Shown here one piece after another: positions 60,572 to 64,000 of a stretch of 64,000 nt of DNA; within the stretch, counting starts at the first letter, position 1, and every line of letters starts with the position of its first letter. The position numbers and the translations under genes are program-made. The notes under the pieces were generated by a model. That model searched no databases and was not told where the DNA came from. It saw only the letters and a list, made by a program, of their open reading frames with translations. The DNA is taken from assembly GCF_018139685.1 (NCBI RefSeq), contig NZ_JAGSPN010000015.1:1-64000 (forward strand), read 5' to 3'. This DNA is from Cognatundibacterium luofuense (lineage in GTDB: Bacteria > Pseudomonadota > Gammaproteobacteria > Burkholderiales > Burkholderiaceae_D).

Positions 60572-60867
60572 ACAGCTTGCTCAGGTAAGGGCCAGCCGGC
60601 GGCTGACATGGATGCCTGCCACTGAATGATCTGATATTCAGCAACACTGGCAACGGAAAAGGGGTCGTGTTTCATCCATTGCGCGACAGTATCAACATCC
60701 GGAGCCTGCGCCAGAATAACGCCGCCATCACGCGGATGTCGTGCGCCGGACATCAGAAAATGCCCCGCATCGTAATGTGTTTTCAGGAAGTCGCGGTGAG
60801 CCTGCAAATGGCTGTCAACCTCACTCAGCGGACGGATGTAATTCACCAGAATCAGAAAGTAATGCAA
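60568..60867 (-). CDS. YciI-family protein
   Basis: A 99-residue dimeric alpha/beta barrel protein of the YciI family: HYFLILVNYIRPLSEVDSHLQAHRDFLKTHYDAGHFLMSGARHPRDGGVILAQAPDVDTVAQWMKHDPF. The His-Asp pair typical of YciI (in DSHLQAHRDFL and MKHDPF) is present. Family members are small ligand-binding or degradative enzymes of unclear role. It overlaps the cupin gene by four bases, and the two probably act on the same compound. Confidence 0.9.
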   Translation of the reverse strand: MHYFLILVNYIRPLSEVDSHLQAHRDFLKTHYDAGHFLMSGARHPRDGGVILAQAPDVDTVAQWMKHDPFSVASVAEYQIIQWQASMSAAGWPLPEQAV

Positions 60868-60960
60868 AGGTATACCTGTTCAGGAGAGTAAGTTGTATCA
60901 GACACCTTTCAGTAAGTTTGCCTGAAGCAGGAAAGTCTTTGTTGATGCAGGCCTGAAATG

Positions 60961-60990
60961 AAAAAAGCCCCTGAAACTCAGGGGCTTTTA
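60961..60990. terminator. Bidirectional terminator after HU
   Basis: AAAAGCCCCTGA-AAC-TCAGGGGCTTTT. On the minus strand it supplies a U-run for the HU gene. Confidence 0.9.
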
Positions 60991-61001
60991 CAGAGCAGCG
61001 A

Positions 61002-61292
61002 TTACTTCGCTACTTTAGTTTTTGCAACGGCTTCTTTGATAACAGTCGATGCTTTAAAACGTACAGTATTCTTTGCAGGGATTTTGATCGCTTCGCCAGT
61101 AGAAGGATTACGGCCTTTGCGTGCAGGACGTTTTGCGACCTGGAAAGTACCGATGTTTGGCAGCGCGATTTTGCCTTCTTTTTTAACAGTGGAAACAATC
61201 GTATCCAGGATTGTACCCACGATTTCATTCGCAGCTACTTTAGTCAGACCATGTTCCGCAACAATCGTTTCTACTAACAGGGATTTGCTCAT
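61002..61292 (-). CDS. hup: HU-family nucleoid DNA-binding protein
   Basis: A 96-residue HU protein: the family block GRNPSTGEAIKIPAKNTVRFKAS with the DNA-intercalating Pro in NPSTG, preceded by KIALPNIGTFQVAKRPARKGRN. HU dimers bend and compact DNA and help with replication and repair. It is six residues longer than E. coli HU at the C-terminus (KTKVAK). It has its own promoter and terminator. I use the general symbol because the alpha or beta type cannot be told. Confidence 0.95.
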   Translation of the reverse strand: MSKSLLVETIVAEHGLTKVAANEIVGTILDTIVSTVKKEGKIALPNIGTFQVAKRPARKGRNPSTGEAIKIPAKNTVRFKASTVIKEAVAKTKVAK

Positions 61293-61324
61293 GTTTTTCT
61301 CCAGAAAAAAGCAGTTTTACTGAG

Positions 61325-61352
61325 TGTATAGCGAGTTCTGCAGCGAGTGCAA
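61325..61352 (-). promoter_or_regulatory. Sigma-70 promoter of the HU gene
   Basis: On the minus strand: TTGCAC (61352-61347), 16-base spacer, TATACA (61330-61325), then about 32 bases to the HU start, which has a TGGAG site. The remaining spacer to 61499 holds no gene. Confidence 0.7.
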
Positions 61353-61499
61353 GTATTGTGTCGTGAAAAAATGCGTTCTGATGTGGATTTTTTACAGATG
61401 GCCGATCATAAGACCAGTTTGTTGCATTCCTTACGCAATACAGTGCAGTTGAAGCTGAATGATGCTGTGCAGAAAACCCGGTACATCCACTATTAAGAC

Positions 61500-63884
61500 T
61501 TAAAGCAAAGCAGCAAGTTCCCGCAACTGACGCATGCGAAGATACACCGGTAGCAGGCGCCAGATCACGATGCAGAGCAAAGTCAGCAAAACAAAAGGCA
61601 GCAGGTTTCGGTTAAACAGCATAGGCACCACCAGCGCAATCATCATCCCCGCGATCAGTGCCTGTGCACCCAGCCAGCCGGCATTTTCGGTCATCCGCTC
61701 AGAAATATTGCTGGCGACAGGCGCCATTCGCAACAGTACCCGCTCAGTTTTCGCGGCGTGTTTTTTCAGATTCAGCCACTCCGCAGACTGATGTGGTGCT
61801 TCGCGGATTTCTGTCAGCAGCGCAAATAATGTCTCGAGCTCACGGTGCAGAGTTGCATCCGCTTCCGCAAAAAATAAGGTGGCATTAGCAGCAGATTTAA
61901 GTGCCATTACCGTACCGTAGTAACGTTCCGAAATATCTCCCAGGCCGATCGTTGCTTCCTGTGCCTGCCATGCTTCGGCCTGTTTTTGTTGCTCGACAGC
62001 TTTTTCCGCATCCGGGATCAGCGCATCCATGACCAGTAATCCCGCTGAGGACATCGTCGTCAGATCTGCGATCTCCTGTAGCCACGGGCAGTAGGCAGCA
62101 AGGCCTGCGTAGCTGGCCTGCAGCCTTTTACGTAAGCGATCCGCCCAGCGTGCGTCATAGGCGCACGCCAGTAATTTGGCATGTACATCCAGTAAGTTCG
62201 GCCCCACCTGCATGTTATCGCTGAACATCAGTTTATCGACGTTGACATAGCCCGCGGACATGCTGCGAATGCGCGTATGAATTTTCTCGCGGAAGCTGTG
62301 CCATGTCTGCAGATATTCGTCAGCGCTCCGGTACCAGCGACCGGCCAGATCTGCAGAGTGTGTATCACCTTGCTGCGCATACATATCCAGCACTTTGTGA
62401 TGATACAGCGCGTGCAGCCATACGCTTGCATCCTTTTCACCTTTCAGCGAGCGGTTTGCATTCAGTAAAACTGCTGACAGTTCTACAGATTCGCCGCGCC
62501 ATACGGGCGGCAAACCCGGAGATAAATATAAGATCAGTTGCAATAGCTGAACATCGACAGATAAATGCCGGTCATGACGGTTATCCAGCAATAAGCGCAC
62601 GGCATTCTGGTCCTTTTGCACATCACGGAACCATTGCAGCAATAAACCATTCGCAAGGTCGTTACTGGCCAGTGCCCAGTTGCGGGCCAGTGCAACGCCC
62701 AGTTGTTCTTTGGTGTGGCAAATATCTGCGCCGATATGAAACGGTTCGCGGAAACCAGCTGTTGACTGGGTTTCGACCGGTTCCGGTAAAGTGGGGTCAT
62801 TTGCCAGCCAGCGCAGAATTTCAGCCGATGCCCAGCGCTTCGCAGGATCTCGTAATAACAAGCCACGCAGCAGTTTTTTCCATCCCTTATCTGCCACATT
62901 GTTCAGATCAATTTCACGTGTTGCGAGCTGGTGCAGAATAACAGCTTCAGAAAACTGATTAAACGGATGCCTGCCTGTGATTGCTTCGAGCAGTATCATG
63001 CCCAGCGCCCAGTAATCAGCCTTTGCGCTGATGACACCGGATAAGGTTTCCGGTGCTGCATAATGCAGAGTTCGCGCCGTACCGGTCAGTTTTTGTGTTG
63101 CATCCAGTGCTGATGCAATACCAAAATCCGTCAGAATCAGATCCAGTGGTTCTTTTGTACGGATCAGAATGTTTTCCGGTTTCAGGTCGCGATGTAATAA
63201 ACCCGCCTGATGAACGCTGCTGACAGCGCTGTCGAGCTCCAGCAAAATCGCCCGAAGCTGCATTACATCTGGTTTTTCCTGTTGTAAATACTGACGCAGC
63301 GATCCCTGCTCGCAATATTCCATCAGCTCATACTGGCGGCCGGACAGAGTTCCGGTTTCCAGAACATGCACGCGATGTTCCACCGGTACTTTTGCGAGGC
63401 GTTCGGTAATACCGGATTTCAGATGATTGCCGTGACGGTAAAGCTTCAGTACATAGCGCTGGTGATCTGTTCCGCGTAACAATAGCAAGTCGGCTTCACC
63501 GCCGGATGCAGGTAGCGGAGCGATCAGTGAATACCGCTCTTTCAGTTCAGGTGGCAGATTCCATAATCCTGCATGTATTGCAGTATCGCTGCGCGGTTCC
63601 TCACGAACTGGTGCGGCGAGCGGGCGATTGCAGTACAGGCACAATTCGGCATCGGGCGGATTTGGTTGTGCGCAGTCTTCATGCGGGCAGAGCTGGGAAG
63701 AAGCAGCTTGCTTGTCTGCCGGAGAGCGTGCCGGAATATCATCAGATTTGTTGTTCTGGCCCGGTTGCTCGCTCCGTAAGCTCAGATCGACGCTGGTCAG
63801 CAGCATGCCGCACTGACAACGTAAGGTGTCGTGGCTGTTTTCGGTTAAACAGCCCGGACAAACGCGAATGTAATCCTGAGTCAA
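61500..63884 (-). CDS. Zinc-ribbon Ser/Thr protein kinase with C-terminal membrane segments
   Basis: A 794-residue kinase. Two zinc ribbons come first: Cys9/Cys12/Cys23/Cys25 and Cys66/Cys71/Cys82/Cys85. The kinase domain (about 117-370) has the Gly-rich loop PASGGEAD, ATP lysine in YVLKLY (Lys147), catalytic HRDLKPEN (Asp233), DFG (253-255) and YAAPE. A long helical region (about 390-730) follows, then two membrane helices (LIAGMMIALVVPMLF and LLPFVLLTLLCIVIWRLLPVYL). It starts at TTG 63884, two bases after the upstream stop, so it is translationally coupled to the edge-cut gene. Kinases with such zinc ribbons usually sit beside a vWA and a PP2C protein in stress-response triads, which fits here. 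Confidence 0.88.
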   Translation of the reverse strand: MTQDYIRVCPGCLTENSHDTLRCQCGMLLTSVDLSLRSEQPGQNNKSDDIPARSPADKQAASSQLCPHEDCAQPNPPDAELCLYCNRPLAAPVREEPRSDTAIHAGLWNLPPELKERYSLIAPLPASGGEADLLLLRGTDHQRYVLKLYRHGNHLKSGITERLAKVPVEHRVHVLETGTLSGRQYELMEYCEQGSLRQYLQQEKPDVMQLRAILLELDSAVSSVHQAGLLHRDLKPENILIRTKEPLDLILTDFGIASALDATQKLTGTARTLHYAAPETLSGVISAKADYWALGMILLEAITGRHPFNQFSEAVILHQLATREIDLNNVADKGWKKLLRGLLLRDPAKRWASAEILRWLANDPTLPEPVETQSTAGFREPFHIGADICHTKEQLGVALARNWALASNDLANGLLLQWFRDVQKDQNAVRLLLDNRHDRHLSVDVQLLQLILYLSPGLPPVWRGESVELSAVLLNANRSLKGEKDASVWLHALYHHKVLDMYAQQGDTHSADLAGRWYRSADEYLQTWHSFREKIHTRIRSMSAGYVNVDKLMFSDNMQVGPNLLDVHAKLLACAYDARWADRLRKRLQASYAGLAAYCPWLQEIADLTTMSSAGLLVMDALIPDAEKAVEQQKQAEAWQAQEATIGLGDISERYYGTVMALKSAANATLFFAEADATLHRELETLFALLTEIREAPHQSAEWLNLKKHAAKTERVLLRMAPVASNISERMTENAGWLGAQALIAGMMIALVVPMLFNRNLLPFVLLTLLCIVIWRLLPVYLRMRQLRELAALL

Positions 63885-63886
63885 AC

Positions 63887-64000
63887 TTATCTCCAGCTGA
63901 CCTGTTCAAAACGCACGCCGCGTGATTCCGCCAGTGTTTCCAGCGATTGCATATCACCGCGCGCCGGAATACCAATGTACCAGATGTGTTTGCCGTCGGT
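63887..64000 (-). CDS. C-terminal part of an edge-cut gene, possibly vWA protein
   Basis: 37 codons and a stop enter from the right edge. The reading GKHIWYIGIPARGDMQSLETL then AESRGVRFEQVSWR resembles the last strand and helix of a von Willebrand A domain (TerY-like proteins end in a similar IWxIG ... L ... A pattern). The kinase gene begins two bases after its stop. A vWA partner is expected from known kinase/PP2C/vWA clusters, but only this fragment is in view. Confidence 0.5.
   Translation of the reverse strand, partial: TDGKHIWYIGIPARGDMQSLETLAESRGVRFEQVSWR

Overview
The window looks like the chromosome of a Gram-negative betaproteobacterium of moderate GC content. An Oxalobacteraceae-like Burkholderiales member is my best guess, from protein style (HU, LeuE, LysR and TonB-receptor types), not from a marker gene. 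Four TonB-dependent receptors, many signal peptides and lipoproteins, PAS-type chemotaxis proteins and a cobalamin riboswitch fit a free-living water or soil heterotroph. I see no rRNA, tRNA, CRISPR array, prophage or intact insertion sequence.

Layout. 1-2.0 kb: an AT-rich, edge-cut membrane protein, a DUF1801 protein and a RES/Xre toxin-antitoxin pair. 2.1-11.9 kb: exported or hydrolytic proteins (dienelactone hydrolase, legumain-type C13 peptidase, rhodanese lipoprotein, retropepsin-like protease, class D beta-lactamase, phytase-like esterase lipoprotein), a lone tyrosine recombinase and a metallophosphoesterase. 12-22 kb: a TonB receptor, an ABC-F ATPase behind an attenuator-like leader, a 271-bp MITE-like element, LeuE, and a TonB receptor under a cobalamin riboswitch. 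22-27 kb: a periplasmic binding protein with a histidine kinase, a GNAT-fold protein and a DUF5329 protein. 27-32 kb: a Fur-box iron-uptake operon (TonB receptor, two small membrane proteins, PepSY protein).

32-41 kb: a two-HTH regulator behind 650 bp of AT-rich DNA, an SH3-like secreted protein, a LysR/EamA divergent pair, then a soluble three-PAS chemoreceptor next to a three-CheW-domain protein. 41-46 kb: a tripartite efflux operon (ATPase, membrane fusion protein, two MacB-type permeases). 46-53 kb: another TonB receptor, a cupin, a lipoprotein, a solute-binding protein and a SEDS-like membrane protein flanked by two copies of an 82-bp sequence carrying a CsoR-type palindrome. 53-64 kb: a LysR/SDR divergent pair, a PAT-type acetyltransferase, a large DUF3857/transglutaminase protein with an unknown partner, a cupin/YciI pair, HU, and a zinc-ribbon Ser/Thr kinase whose upstream partner is cut by the window edge.

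Most worth following up: an 87-bp interspersed repeat present three times without gaps; the MITE-like element and its solo-end relative; the duplicated palindromic sequence around the SEDS-like gene; the ABC-F protein whose first nucleotide-binding domain lacks its helical subdomain; and the riboswitch-controlled, non-classical B12 receptor candidate. Function calls rest on motifs read by eye. No database search was possible.
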